Assembly (NCBI RefSeq): GCF_018129065.1
Contig: NZ_JAAEDM010000007.1
Coordinates: forward strand, 1-64,000
Direction: 5' to 3'
DNA from: Neoroseomonas soli
Lineage (GTDB): Bacteria; Pseudomonadota; Alphaproteobacteria; Acetobacterales; Acetobacteraceae
DNA: 64,000 nt
In this document: piece by piece, positions 27,197-36,249 of the stretch
Layout of the letters: each line of letters starts with the position of its first letter
Numbering within the stretch: position 1 is the first letter of the stretch
Made by a program: the position numbers and the translations under genes
The notes under the pieces: generated by a model
The model's database searches: none
What the model saw: the letters and a program-made list of their open reading frames with translations, nothing else
Told to the model about the DNA's origin: nothing

Positions 27197-28408
27197 GTGG
27201 CGGCACCGAAGGCCGATCTGCTGCTGACCGGGGCGCGGCTCGCCACGATGGCGGGCGCGTCCGGTCTCGGCGTGGTGGAAGACGGGGCGGCGGCGATCCG
27301 GGACGGGCGCATCGCCTGGGCGGGGCCACGGGCGGAAGCGCCCGCGATCGATGCGGCGGAGCGCCTCGATTGCAAGGGGCGCTGGGTGACGCCGGGCCTC
27401 GTCGATTGCCATACGCACCTGGTCTTCGCGGGCAACCGTGCGGACGAATTCGCGCGGCGGCTTGCCGGCGAATCCTATGCCGACATCGCGCGCTCCGGCG
27501 GTGGCATCGCCGCGACGGTGCGCGCGACGCGGGCGGCGGATGAGGGCGCGCTGCTGGCGGCCTCGCTGAAGCGCCTCGATGCGCTGCTCGCCGAGGGCTT
27601 GACCACCGTCGAGGTCAAGTCCGGCTACGGGCTGGACGAAGAGACGGAGTTGCGCCAACTGCGCGTCGCCCGCGCGCTGGCTCGGCATCGGCGGGTGTCG
27701 ATTGCCCCGACATACCTGGGCGCCCACGCGGTGCCGCCGGGCGGGGACCGCGCTGCCTATCTTGACCTGGTCTGCGACCACATGATCCCGCGCATTGCGT
27801 CCGAGGGTCTGGCCGATGCCGTGGACGTCTTCCAGGAGGGCATCGCCTTCAGCGCGGAGGAATGCGCCCGCGTCTTCGCGGCCACGCGCGCCGCCGGGCT
27901 GAAGGTGAAGTCGCATGCCGACCAGCTCAGCGACGGCAACGGCGCGGCGCTGGCGGCGGAGCACGGCGCGCTGTCCGCCGATCATCTCGAATACACGAAC
28001 GATGCCGGTGCGGTGGCCATGGCACGCGCGGGCACCGTCGCCGTGTTGCTGCCCGGCGCCTTCCTGATGCTGAACGAGACGCGCAGGCCCCCCATCGCCG
28101 CCTTCCGCGCCGCCGGCACGCGCATGGCAGTGGCGACGGACCTCAATCCCGGCTCTTCGCCCATCGCCTCGCCCCGCGTCTGCGGGACGCTGGCCTGCGT
28201 GCTGTTCGGCATGACCGTGGAGGAAGTGCTGCGCGGCTTCACCATCGAAGCCGCGCACGCCCTCGGCCGCGGCGATCGCATCGGCAGCATCGAGGCCGGC
28301 AAGGACGCGGACCTCGCTATCTGGTCGGTCGAAACACTGTCGGAACTCGTCGCGCAGATCGGCCCGTCGCCGCTCTTCGCGCGATTTCACCAGGGGGTGC
28401 GCGCATGA
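27197..28408 (+). CDS. hutI: Imidazolonepropionase
   Basis: A 403-residue amidohydrolase that opens the imidazolone ring to give N-formimidoyl-glutamate. The metal site is [13 protein letters not shown] near residue 75, with KSHADQLSD near residue 240 and [10 protein letters not shown] near residue 315 as further ligands. [14 protein letters not shown] is the characteristic substrate loop. No in-frame ATG fits; GTG at 27197 with a GGGAG site nine bases upstream gives normal family length. The stop overlaps the hutH start by four bases. Confidence 0.93.
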   Translation: MAAPKADLLLTGARLATMAGASGLGVVEDGAAAIRDGRIAWAGPRAEAPAIDAAERLDCKGRWVTPGLVDCHTHLVFAGNRADEFARRLAGESYADIARSGGGIAATVRATRAADEGALLAASLKRLDALLAEGLTTVEVKSGYGLDEETELRQLRVARALARHRRVSIAPTYLGAHAVPPGGDRAAYLDLVCDHMIPRIASEGLADAVDVFQEGIAFSAEECARVFAATRAAGLKVKSHADQLSDGNGAALAAEHGALSADHLEYTNDAGAVAMARAGTVAVLLPGAFLMLNETRRPPIAAFRAAGTRMAVATDLNPGSSPIASPRVCGTLACVLFGMTVEEVLRGFTIEAAHALGRGDRIGSIEAGKDADLAIWSVETLSELVAQIGPSPLFARFHQGVRA

Positions 28409-29922
28409 CCGCGATGCTGACGCCGGGCGCCGTGCCGCTGGCCGCCTGGGGCGCCATCCTGGATGGCGCGGCGATCCCGCTCGACCCGCGCGCGCGGGAG
28501 GCGGTGGACCGCGGCGCGGCGGCCGTCGCGCGCGTCATCGCGGCCGGGGAGACCGTCTATGGCGTGAACACCGGCTTCGGCAAGCTGGCCTCCGTGCGCA
28601 TCGGCGACGGCGACCTCGCCACGCTGCAGCGGAACCTCATCCTGTCGCATGCCTGCGGGGTCGGCGCGCCGCTGCCGGCCGGCGTCGTGCGGCTGATCAT
28701 GGCGATGAAGGCGGCGAGCCTCGGCCGCGGCGCCTCAGGCGTGCGGTGGGCAGTCGTCGCGTTGATCGAGGCCATGCGCGCGAAAGGCGTGCTGCCGGTG
28801 ATCCCGGCCAAGGGCTCGGTCGGTGCCTCGGGCGACCTGGCGCCGCTCGCGCATCTGACGGCGGCCATGCTGGGCGAGGGCACCACACTGCCCAACGCGC
28901 CGGCCGCCGATGCGCTGCGCGCGGCCGGGCTCGCGCCGGTCACGCTCGGGCCGAAGGAAGGGCTCGGGCTGATCAACGGGACGCAGGTTTCGACGGCGAT
29001 CGCGCTGGCCGGCCTCTTCGCCGCGGAGCGCGTCTTTCGCGCTGCCCTGGTGACGGGCGCGCTGACGGTCGATGCGCTGCGCGGTTCCGACACCCCCTTC
29101 GACGCGCGCATCCATGCGCTGCGCGGCCACGCCGGCCAATCGGAGGTCGCCGACGCGCTGCGCGCACTGCTGGCCGGCAGCGCGATCCGCGAGAGCCATC
29201 GCCTCGGCGACGACCGCGTGCAGGACCCGTATTCGCTGCGCTGTCAGCCGCAGGTCATGGGCGCCGTGCTGGACCTTCTGCGTTTCGCCGCGCGCACGCT
29301 GGAAACCGAGGCCAACGCCGTCACCGACAATCCGCTGGTGCTGGAAGACGGGAGCATCGTCTCCGGCGGCAATTTCCACGCCGAGCCCGTCGCCTTCGCC
29401 GCCGACCAGATCGCCATCGCGCTCGCCGAGATCGGCAGTCTTTCCGAGCGCCGCATCGCCCTGCTGGTGGACCCGGTGATGAGCGGGCTGCCAGCCTTCC
29501 TCGCGCGCGATGCCGGGTTGAATTCCGGGCTGATGATCGCCCAGGTCACGGCTGCGGCGCTCGCATCCGAGAACAAGCAGCGCGCAACGCCGGCGAGCGT
29601 GGATTCCCTGCCCACCTCCGCCAATCAGGAGGACCATGTCTCCATGGCGACGCATGCTGCGTACCGGCTTCTCGACATGGCGGCGAACGCGGCATCGATC
29701 ATCGGCATCGAGGCGCTCGCCGCAGCAGAGGCGCTGGAGCATCGGCGGCCACTGGCTTCGTCCGCGCCGCTCGAAGCTGCGCATGCAGCGGTGCGCGCGC
29801 GCATCGCGCCGCTGCTGGCGGACAGGTTCCTGGCGCCCGATATCGCCACTGCAACGGCGATGGTGGGGGAGGGGGCGCTCGCCGGGGCCACGGGGCTGGC
29901 GCTGCCAGGGGTCGCGCCGTGA
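28405..29922 (+). CDS. hutH: Histidine ammonia-lyase
   Basis: A 505-residue lyase making urocanate and ammonia from histidine. The self-forming MIO electrophile comes from A141-S142-G143 in [16 protein letters not shown]. The active-site tyrosine is in the N-terminal [10 protein letters not shown] block, and [14 protein letters not shown] and [15 protein letters not shown] are further conserved stretches. It is coupled to hutI by ATGA and followed by 292 bases of hairpin-rich sequence before hutU. The P. putida enzyme is of similar length with its MIO at 142-144, so this copy looks intact. Confidence 0.95.
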   Translation: MTAMLTPGAVPLAAWGAILDGAAIPLDPRAREAVDRGAAAVARVIAAGETVYGVNTGFGKLASVRIGDGDLATLQRNLILSHACGVGAPLPAGVVRLIMAMKAASLGRGASGVRWAVVALIEAMRAKGVLPVIPAKGSVGASGDLAPLAHLTAAMLGEGTTLPNAPAADALRAAGLAPVTLGPKEGLGLINGTQVSTAIALAGLFAAERVFRAALVTGALTVDALRGSDTPFDARIHALRGHAGQSEVADALRALLAGSAIRESHRLGDDRVQDPYSLRCQPQVMGAVLDLLRFAARTLETEANAVTDNPLVLEDGSIVSGGNFHAEPVAFAADQIAIALAEIGSLSERRIALLVDPVMSGLPAFLARDAGLNSGLMIAQVTAAALASENKQRATPASVDSLPTSANQEDHVSMATHAAYRLLDMAANAASIIGIEALAAAEALEHRRPLASSAPLEAAHAAVRARIAPLLADRFLAPDIATATAMVGEGALAGATGLALPGVAP

Positions 29923-29923
29923 T

Positions 29924-30185
29924 GCGAGAGGGCCCCGCCCTCTCGCGCTCTCCCGCCAAAGGCCGAAAGGCCTATGGAAACCATGGCTTTGGCGCCGGGG
30001 ATGATCGGCGTTTTCCAACCGGCGTGGCGACACTGGCCGCGATCGCAGCCAGGCATTCGCGGGTGAGTTCCCCTGAACTGCTTGGCAAGACCCGGGCGCT
30101 GCCTTTCTCGCCCAACGCCAGGTCAAGGTTCCCAAAGGCCTTTCGGCCTTTGGCGGGGTGGTTTGGAGGGGCGGCGCCCCTCCAA
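29924..30185. repeat. Inverted pair of composite double-hairpin elements between hutH and hutU
   Basis: Left unit: GCGAGAGGGC at 29924-29933 pairs with GCCCTCTCGC at 29937-29946, then CCAAAGGCC at 29956-29964 with GGCCTATGG at 29969-29977 (one mismatch, GAAA loop). Right unit, in mirror order: CCAAAGGCC at 30132-30140 with GGCCTTTGG at 30145-30153, then TTGGAGGGGC at 30163-30172 with GCCCCTCCAA at 30176-30185. About 150 bases without a gene lie between the units. This looks like a pair of the same dispersed element seen at 8163-8217, inserted head-to-head inside the hut operon. It may attenuate hutU or stabilise the upstream message. Confidence 0.7.
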
Positions 30186-30214
30186 CGCCCCACCATGAGG
30201 AAGGTCCCGCCCGC

Positions 30215-31888
30215 ATGAACCGCATCGCCAATTCCCGCATCGTCACCGCCCCTCGCGGTCCTGTCCCCATCTGCCAGACCTGGGGCGCCGAGGCAGCGAT
30301 GCGCATGCTGATGAACAACCTGGACCCCGAGGTCGCGGAGAAGCCCGACGAGCTCGTCGTTTATGGCGGCATCGGCCGCGCGGCGCGCGACTGGGACGCC
30401 TTCGACCGCATCGTCTCCTCGCTGAAGGGGCTCGAGCCCGAGGACACGCTGCTCGTCCAATCCGGCAAGCCGGTCGGCATCTTCCGCACCACGGCGGATT
30501 CGCCGCGCGTGCTGATCGCGAACTCCAACCTGGTGCCGCATTGGGCGACCTGGGAGAAATTCCACGAGCTCGATCGCAAGGGCCTGATGATGTACGGCCA
30601 GATGACGGCCGGTTCCTGGATCTACATCGGCAGCCAGGGCATCGTGCAGGGCACCTACGAGACCTTCGCCGAGGTCGGCCGCCAGCACTACCGCGGCAAT
30701 CTCGCAGGCAAGTGGATCCTGACGGGCGGCCTCGGCGGCATGGGCGGCGCGCAGCCGCTGGCGGCGACGATGGCCGGTGCCTCGATGATCGCGGTGGAAT
30801 GCCAGCCCAGTCGCATCGAGATGCGCCTGCGCACGCGCTACCTCGATGCGCGCGCCGAGACGCTCGACCATGCGCTCGCGATGATCGACGCGGCGAGGAA
30901 GGAAGGCCGCGCCGTCTCCGTCGGCCTGCTCGGCAATGCGGCGGAGATCTTTCCGGAGATCCTCCGCCGCGGCATCCGCCCCGACGCCGTCACCGACCAG
31001 ACCAGCGCGCATGACCCGCTGAACGGCTACCTCCCCGCCGGCTGGACGCTCGCGGAATGGGAGGACCGGCGCGAACGCGACCCGGCTGGCACCATCCTCG
31101 CCGCCAAGCGCTCGATGGCGGTGCATGTCGAAGCCATGCTCGGCTTCCATCGCGCCGGCATCCCGGTGCTCGACTACGGCAACAACATCCGGCAGATGGC
31201 GCTGGAGATGGGCGTCGAGCACGCCTTCGACTTCCCGGGCTTCGTGCCCGCCTATATCCGCCCGCTCTTCTGCCGCGGCATCGGGCCCTTCCGCTGGGCC
31301 GCGCTGTCGGGCGATCCGGAGGACATCGCGCGGACCGACGCCAAGGTGCGGGAATTGCTGCCGGATGACGCGCACCTGCACAATTGGCTCGACATGGCGG
31401 GCAAGCGCATCTCCTTCCAGGGCCTGCCGGCGCGCATCTGCTGGGTCGGCCTCGGCGACCGGCACCGGCTTGGCCTCGCCTTCAACGAGATGGTGGCGAA
31501 GGGTGAGCTCAAGGCGCCGATCGTGATCGGGCGCGACCATTTGGATTCCGGCTCCGTCGCTTCACCCAATCGCGAGACCGAGGCGATGAAGGACGGCTCG
31601 GACGCCGTCTCCGACTGGCCGCTGCTGAATGCGCTGCTGAATACGGCCTCGGGCGCCACCTGGGTGTCGCTGCACCATGGCGGGGGCGTCGGCATGGGCT
31701 TTTCCCAGCACGCCGGCATGGTGATCGTGGCGGACGGGACGGAAGCCGCGGCGAAGCGCCTTGCCCGCGTGTTGTGGAATGACCCCGGCACCGGCGTGAT
31801 GCGCCATGCCGATGCCGGCTACGACATCGCCATCGAGCATGCGAAGCGGATGGGGATGAAACTGCCCGCGCTCGGGATTGGCATCTGA
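30215..31888 (+). CDS. hutU: Urocanate hydratase
   Basis: A 557-residue NAD-dependent enzyme converting urocanate to imidazolonepropionate. It holds [15 protein letters not shown], the NAD-binding [14 protein letters not shown] near residue 170, [15 protein letters not shown], and the family signature [12 protein letters not shown] with the key cysteine at C409. The length equals the P. putida enzyme. Start ATG at 30215 has AGGAAGG ten bases upstream. It is separated from hutH by the paired hairpin element, so it may depend on read-through or its own promoter; none is obvious. Confidence 0.95.
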   Translation: MNRIANSRIVTAPRGPVPICQTWGAEAAMRMLMNNLDPEVAEKPDELVVYGGIGRAARDWDAFDRIVSSLKGLEPEDTLLVQSGKPVGIFRTTADSPRVLIANSNLVPHWATWEKFHELDRKGLMMYGQMTAGSWIYIGSQGIVQGTYETFAEVGRQHYRGNLAGKWILTGGLGGMGGAQPLAATMAGASMIAVECQPSRIEMRLRTRYLDARAETLDHALAMIDAARKEGRAVSVGLLGNAAEIFPEILRRGIRPDAVTDQTSAHDPLNGYLPAGWTLAEWEDRRERDPAGTILAAKRSMAVHVEAMLGFHRAGIPVLDYGNNIRQMALEMGVEHAFDFPGFVPAYIRPLFCRGIGPFRWAALSGDPEDIARTDAKVRELLPDDAHLHNWLDMAGKRISFQGLPARICWVGLGDRHRLGLAFNEMVAKGELKAPIVIGRDHLDSGSVASPNRETEAMKDGSDAVSDWPLLNALLNTASGATWVSLHHGGGVGMGFSQHAGMVIVADGTEAAAKRLARVLWNDPGTGVMRHADAGYDIAIEHAKRMGMKLPALGIGI

Positions 31889-32035
31889 GGGCTGCTTCGC
31901 CCGGATCATCGCGACCTGTCGGCGGCAGGCCCGGCGTCACGCCTGCGATGCGTGTTCGCGGCGCATGGGTCCGGGCACGCGGCTCGCCATCGGCAGCCTG
32001 GGATGCTCTTCCCGTCCTCCGGCCTTGCACCGTGA

Positions 32036-32065
32036 TTGACATGCCGCGAAGAGCCGGCCGATAAG
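32036..32065 (+). promoter_or_regulatory. Promoter of the glycine riboswitch transcript
   Basis: TTGACA at 32036-32041 is a perfect -35 hexamer. GATAAG at 32060-32065 follows with an 18-base spacer (CGATAA with 17), a plausible -10 for this GC-rich host. Transcription would begin about 32071, exactly where the first aptamer stem starts, which supports the call. Confidence 0.6.
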
Positions 32066-32071
32066 CCGCCT

Positions 32072-32263
32072 GATCCTGCGGGAGAGAGAGGCGGTCTGCG
32101 CCTCCGCCGAAGGCGCAAGCTCCCATAATCGCTCAGGCATACCGAACCGCGGGATCGTGTTGCCGTCTGGAGAGAGGTCGCGACGCCGGACGGCGCGCCG
32201 CGGCCCACCGAAGGGGCCGGCTCCGCGAGGAGCCGAAACTCTCAGGTAAAAGGACAGGGGGAG
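32072..32263 (+). promoter_or_regulatory. Tandem glycine riboswitch
   Basis: Two aptamers in series. Aptamer I is closed by GATCCTGCGG (32072-32081) with CCGCGGGATC (32147-32156) and contains GGGAGAG, CGCCGAAGGCGCAA and CGCTCAGGCATACCG. Aptamer II (about 32160-32263) contains TGGAGAGAG, CACCGAAGGGGCC and the near-consensus AAACTCTCAGGTAAAAGGAC. These are the conserved glycine-binding core elements. Downstream, GGACAG at 32252-32257 plus AGGC at 32264-32267 can instead pair with GCCTCTGTCC at 32297-32306, directly beside the GGAG ribosome site. That gives a candidate switch in translation or transcription. It leads the glycine transporter gene. Confidence 0.92.
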
Positions 32264-32321
32264 AGGCGCACCGGGATCCGCTTGCGAGCGCGTCCTGCCT
32301 CTGTCCGGAGCCGTTTTCCCG

Positions 32322-32963
32322 ATGAATTCGCTTCTGCCCTCGATCTCCGTGCTGACCGTCATCTACCCGGTGGCCATCGCGGCCGAGGCCATGTCCGGCG
32401 CGCTCGCCGCCGGGCGCCGCAACATGGACATCTTCGGCGTCGCCGTGATCGCCTTCGTCACCGCGCTGGGCGGCGGCACCATCCGCGACCTGATCCTCGG
32501 CCGCTTTCCCATCGGCTGGACCCAACATCCGGAATACGTCTACCTGGTGATCTCCGCCGGTCTGCTGACCACGGTGATCGCGCCCTTCATGCACAATCTG
32601 AAGCGCGTGTTCCTCGTGCTCGACGCGATGGGGCTGATCGCCTTCTCGCTGATCGGTTGCAGTGTCGCGGTGGAGATGGAATATCCGACCGTCGTCGCCA
32701 TCATGGCCGGCATGATCACGGGCATCTGCGGCGGCATCCTGCGCGACGTGCTGTGCAACCAGGTGCCGGTGGTGTTCCGCCGCGAGCTCTACGCGAGCGT
32801 CTCGCTCGCCGTCTGCGGGATGTTCCTGACCCTGCGGGCGTTCGGCGTCGATGCCGACCTGAACACCGCGGTCAGCTTCGCCGCCGGGCTGTTGCTGCGC
32901 CTGGTGGCGATCTGGGGCGGCTGGAAGCTGCCGACCTTCTCCTACCAGCAGCGCTGGGAGTGA
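32322..32963 (+). CDS. Glycine transporter of the UPF0126/TRIC-like family
   Basis: A 213-residue inner-membrane protein with about seven hydrophobic segments in two similar halves. The repeat signatures are ALGGGTIRDLILGR near residue 50 and ICGGILRDVLCNQVP near residue 135. The family was long called UPF0126 (YadS/YicG) and is now treated as glycine-transporting. The tandem glycine riboswitch directly upstream strongly supports glycine as substrate or effector here. Direction of transport is not readable. The gene appears monocistronic. Confidence 0.88.
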   Translation: MNSLLPSISVLTVIYPVAIAAEAMSGALAAGRRNMDIFGVAVIAFVTALGGGTIRDLILGRFPIGWTQHPEYVYLVISAGLLTTVIAPFMHNLKRVFLVLDAMGLIAFSLIGCSVAVEMEYPTVVAIMAGMITGICGGILRDVLCNQVPVVFRRELYASVSLAVCGMFLTLRAFGVDADLNTAVSFAAGLLLRLVAIWGGWKLPTFSYQQRWE

Positions 32964-33009
32964 GGGCGCCGGAGACTGGCCTCGGCTTGTTCACAGCCGA
33001 GGCCCACTC

Positions 33010-33972
33010 TCACGCCGCATCCTTCAGCCACGGCAGTTCAGGGCCGACCGGGACGATCCCGGTGGGGTTGAGCGCCTTGATGGAGTAGTAGCCGCGCTTG
33101 ACGTGGTCCATGTTCACCGTCTCGCGCACGCCGGGAATGGCGAGTACGCGTTCCACATAGGCCTGCAGGCGCGGGTGGTCGGCGATCCGGCGCAGGTTGC
33201 ACTTGAACAGGCCGTGATAGGCCGCATCGAAGCGCACCAGCGTCACGAAGAGGCGGATATCCGCCTCGGTCAGTTGCCCGCCGACCAGGAAGGCGCGGTC
33301 CGCGAGGTGGCGTTCCAGTTCGCCCAGCATCGCGAAGACGCCGCGGAAGGCCTCCTCATACGCCTTCTGCGTCGTGGCGAAGCCGGCCCGGTACACGCCG
33401 TTGTTCAGCGCCGGATAGACGCTGTCGTTGATGCGGTCGATCTCCGGCGCCAGCGCCTTCGGATAGAGGTCGAATGCGCCGGATGCGAGCGTGCCGAAGC
33501 CGCTGTTGAACATGCGCACGATGTCGGCGGATTCGTTGTTCACGATGGTGCCGCGCTGCCGGTCCCACAGCACCGGCACCGTCGCGCGGCCGGTGAAGTC
33601 CGGGTCGGCGCGGCTGTAGAGCTCGTGCATGTAGGTCGCGCCGTTGATGGCATCCGGCGTGGAGCCGGGGTAGTCGCCGAAGCGCCAGCCTTGATCCGTC
33701 AGCGCCGGCTCGACGACGGAAAGCGAGACGATGTCCTCCAGCCGCTTCAGCCTGCGTGCGATCAGCGTGCGCGACGCCCAGGGGCAGATCAGAGCGACAT
33801 AGAGGTGGTAGCGCCCGGGCTCGGCCTTGAAGCCGCCTTCGCCGGTCGGCCCTGGGGCACCGTCCGGCGTCACCCAGTTGCGGAAGCTTGAGGTCTGGCG
33901 GAGGAAGCGCCCCTGCTCGTCCTTGGCCTGCACCGGATGCCAGTCGGCCGACCACTTTCCCTTCACAAGCAT
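33010..33972 (-). CDS. Glutathionyl-hydroquinone reductase (Xi-class GST)
   Basis: A 320-residue enzyme reducing glutathionyl-hydroquinones. The catalytic cysteine is in ALICPWASRTLIARRLK (C63). GWRFGDYPGSTPDAINGA, TVPVLWDRQRGTIVNNESADI (GSH site) and the all-helical C-terminal domain with HVKRGYYSIKALNPTGIVPVGP are hallmarks of the YqjG/PcpF group. Start ATG at 33972 gives the normal length. It lies 38 bases downstream of a DoxX gene, the same pairing as E. coli yqjF-yqjG, implying a shared quinone or aromatic detoxification role. Confidence 0.92.
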   Translation of the reverse strand: MLVKGKWSADWHPVQAKDEQGRFLRQTSSFRNWVTPDGAPGPTGEGGFKAEPGRYHLYVALICPWASRTLIARRLKRLEDIVSLSVVEPALTDQGWRFGDYPGSTPDAINGATYMHELYSRADPDFTGRATVPVLWDRQRGTIVNNESADIVRMFNSGFGTLASGAFDLYPKALAPEIDRINDSVYPALNNGVYRAGFATTQKAYEEAFRGVFAMLGELERHLADRAFLVGGQLTEADIRLFVTLVRFDAAYHGLFKCNLRRIADHPRLQAYVERVLAIPGVRETVNMDHVKRGYYSIKALNPTGIVPVGPELPWLKDAA

Positions 33973-34010
33973 GGGGCGTCTCCTGTCTTCGAATAGTCCG
34001 GCGGCATCGG

Positions 34011-34430
34011 TCAGCGGCCCTGGTCGGTGCCGAAGGGCGTGCGGCGCAGCGCGCAGGCGCCGTCGCCGAGCAGCGCCAGGACCAGCAGGCCGAGGATCCA
34101 GAAGGCAGGGTATTCCCAGCCGCCATTGGCGTTGTCGAAGAAGAAGCCGGCCGCGCCGTGCACCGTGAAGATGGCGCCGAGCAGGACCGGGATCAGCGCC
34201 AGCGCGGCCAGCCGCGCCCAGACGCCGAGGATCAGCGCCAGGCCGCCTGCCACTTCCGCGAGGATGGTGAGGTAGGCCAGCGCCGGCGGCAGGCCGAGGC
34301 TGCTGAAGAACTGCGCGGTGCCTGCGGGGGTGAAGACGAAGATCTTCAGCCCCGCATGGGCCAGGAACAGCCCACCGAGGCCAAGGCGCAGCAGCAGCGC
34401 GGCAACGGGGGCGGTGCGGGTGTCGATCAT
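34011..34430 (-). CDS. DoxX family membrane protein
   Basis: A 139-residue protein with four membrane segments and the DoxX pattern LLLRLGLGGLFLAHAGLK near the N-terminus, then LTILAEVAGGLALILGVWAR and LLGAIFTVHGAAGFFF. ATG at 34430 is chosen because GGAAG lies nine bases upstream; an ATG six codons earlier lacks a site. It is cotranscribed with the glutathionyl-hydroquinone reductase and divergent from a LysR gene. The E. coli relative YqjF responds to nitroaromatics and quinones, so a redox-stress role is likely by context. Confidence 0.85.
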   Translation of the reverse strand: MIDTRTAPVAALLLRLGLGGLFLAHAGLKIFVFTPAGTAQFFSSLGLPPALAYLTILAEVAGGLALILGVWARLAALALIPVLLGAIFTVHGAAGFFFDNANGGWEYPAFWILGLLVLALLGDGACALRRTPFGTDQGR

Positions 34431-34489
34431 GGGAGAGGTCTTCCACATCGGTTGCGGTGCGACGGTTATCGGCCCACTCGATGCTTTCG

Positions 34490-34506
34490 ATAATTCGACA
34501 AATTAT
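34490..34506. promoter_or_regulatory. LysR-type operator palindrome
   Basis: ATAATT at 34490-34495 and AATTAT at 34501-34506 form a perfect inverted repeat around CGACA. This has the T-N11-A layout of LysR boxes. It lies in the divergent region between the DoxX and LysR genes, in the most AT-rich patch of the neighbourhood, 28 bases before the regulator's start. It probably serves both activation of doxX-GHR and autoregulation; binding is inferred. Confidence 0.65.
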
Positions 34507-34533
34507 GATAACATTTCACACTCATGGGGTGAA

Positions 34534-35427
34534 ATGAGAATGCTCGACCGCGTCACCGGCATGGAGGTCTTCTCCCGCGTCGCGGCGCTCGGCAGCCTAT
34601 CCGCGGCGGGGCGCGCGCTCGGCATGTCCCAGACCATGGTCACCAAGCACATGGCGGCGCTCGAGGAGCGCCTTGGGGTCAAGCTGCTGCATCGAAGTAC
34701 GCGGCGCGTCACGCCGACCGAGGCAGGCCGCCGCTACCTCGAGTTGGTGGACCGCATCCTGCCCGACCTCGCGGAAGCCGAGGCGCTGGTCGCGGCCGAG
34801 CGCATCGAGGTGAGCGGGACGCTGCGGGTGAATGCGCCGGTCTCCTTCGGCATGCGGCGGCTGGCGCCGCTGCTGGCGGGCTTCTCGGGGCGGCATCCGG
34901 CGCTCACGGTGGATCTCGGCCTGAACGACCGCGTGGTGGACCTGGTGGAGGAAGGCTGGGACGTCGCCATCCGGATCGGCACGCTGACGGACGGTGCGCT
35001 CATCGCCCGCCGCATCGCGCCCTGCCCGATGATGGTCTGCGCCGCGCCGGCCTACCTCGCGGCGCACGGCGTGCCCGGCTCGGTGCATGACCTGCCGGGG
35101 CATAATTGCCTCGGCTACACCCTCTCCCGCGCGGTGGGGGCGGAGCGCTGGCACTTCGCGGGGGATGTCTCCGTTCCGGTGCGCGGCACGCTCCGCGCGA
35201 GCAACGGCGACGCGCTGCTGGCCGCGGCGCTGGAGGGGCTCGGCATCATCTACCAGCCGGACTTCCTGGTGGCGGAGGAGGTGCACAACGGGCGGCTTGT
35301 TCCGCTGACACTCGATGTGCCGCCGATCGAGCTGCCCGGCATCCATGCCGTCTATCCGGCCAACCGCCGCCCGCCGGCGAAGCTCCGCGCCTTCATCGAC
35401 TTCCTGGTGGAGGCGCTGCCGCGATAG
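34534..35427 (+). CDS. LysR family transcriptional regulator
   Basis: A 297-residue LysR protein. Residues about 3-62 are the winged helix (VFSRVAALGSLSAAGRALGM, then SQTMVTKHMAALEERLGVKL), followed by a linker helix and a substrate-binding domain from about residue 90 (GTLRVNAPVSFGMRRLAPLL). ATG codons at 34534 and 34540 compete; GGGGTGA spacing slightly favours 34540. It is divergent from doxX and the hydroquinone reductase, the arrangement expected for an activator responding to quinones or aromatics, as with E. coli YhaJ and yqjF. The ligand is inferred from neighbours. Confidence 0.88.
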   Translation: MRMLDRVTGMEVFSRVAALGSLSAAGRALGMSQTMVTKHMAALEERLGVKLLHRSTRRVTPTEAGRRYLELVDRILPDLAEAEALVAAERIEVSGTLRVNAPVSFGMRRLAPLLAGFSGRHPALTVDLGLNDRVVDLVEEGWDVAIRIGTLTDGALIARRIAPCPMMVCAAPAYLAAHGVPGSVHDLPGHNCLGYTLSRAVGAERWHFAGDVSVPVRGTLRASNGDALLAAALEGLGIIYQPDFLVAEEVHNGRLVPLTLDVPPIELPGIHAVYPANRRPPAKLRAFIDFLVEALPR

Positions 35428-35547
35428 TCCGCGGGACCGGCATTCCGGGCCGCGGTCACGCGGCGCGATCTCGCCGCCGTCGCGCAGCCACGCCCTGGGT
35501 CCTTCGCGCCGAACACAGGCGCTTCGGATTGCATTCGCGTAATCCCT

Positions 35548-35575
35548 TTGGTATGCGGCGCGGGTTCCGTAATAC
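35548..35575 (+). promoter_or_regulatory. Possible promoter of the EIIA-Ntr/mrp operon
   Basis: TTGGTA at 35548-35553 and TAATAC at 35570-35575 are separated by 16 bases. They form the best promoter-like pair in the 285-base gap between the LysR gene and the EIIA-like gene; the rest of that gap shows no reading frame with support. Sequence match only. Confidence 0.35.
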
Positions 35576-35712
35576 GACATGAATGGCCACTTCCTGCGCA
35601 GGGAAGTGTGGGCCTTTCGACACTCACCTCCGGCCCCTCCTCGGCGCCGGGCGACAGAAAACGGGGTTGCCGCGTCCGAAGGACGGGCCGCCCGCGCGCC
35701 GTGGAGGAAGGG

Positions 35713-36192
35713 ATGAGCATCGCGGATCGCGTCTCGGCAGATGACGTCATCCTCAACCTTGAAGCGACCGACAAGCGCGACCTGCTGGAGACGCTGGCGG
35801 GCGAGGCCGCGCGACGGCTCGACCGCCCCAAGTCGGAGATTCTCGGCGCTCTGCAGGACCGCGAGGCGCTGGGGTCGACCGCGCTCGGTCGGGGCGTGGC
35901 CCTGCCGCATGCCCGGTTGGTCGGCGATCACCCGCCGCTGATGCTCGTTGCCCGCCTCCGCCGCCCGATCGACTATGAATCGCGCGACGAGGAGCCGGTG
36001 GATCTCGTGATCCTCGTGCTCTGGCCCGACGCGTCGCCCGAGGGCTTCCTGCCCGCACTGTCCGACACCTGCCGGGCGCTGCGTGAGCCACAGGCGTTGC
36101 GGCGGCTGAGGGCAGCGGCCTCGGCCGAGGAAGTGCGAGCCCTGTTCGAACGCTACGGCGGTGCGGACGCCGGATCGGCGGAGGACGAGTGA
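35713..36192 (+). CDS. PTS EIIA-Ntr-like (PtsN family) regulatory protein
   Basis: A 159-residue PTS EIIA type-2 domain. The phosphorylatable histidine is H66 in GRGVALPHARL, after LQDREALGSTALGRG, both standard in the nitrogen-related PTS. A DEEPVDLVILVLWP strand follows near residue 92. Start ATG at 35713 has GGAGGAAGG upstream. It precedes mrpA by 57 bases on the same strand, with no PTS sugar permease nearby. EIIA-Ntr proteins are known to control K+ transporters and sensors by their phosphorylation state, so control of the Mrp antiporter is a reasonable inference. Confidence 0.85.
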   Translation: MSIADRVSADDVILNLEATDKRDLLETLAGEAARRLDRPKSEILGALQDREALGSTALGRGVALPHARLVGDHPPLMLVARLRRPIDYESRDEEPVDLVILVLWPDASPEGFLPALSDTCRALREPQALRRLRAAASAEEVRALFERYGGADAGSAEDE

Positions 36193-36249
36193 TGTACCCA
36201 GCCATGCCGGCACGGCCGATCCTGACGCACAGCACGGCCGGCCGCCAGG

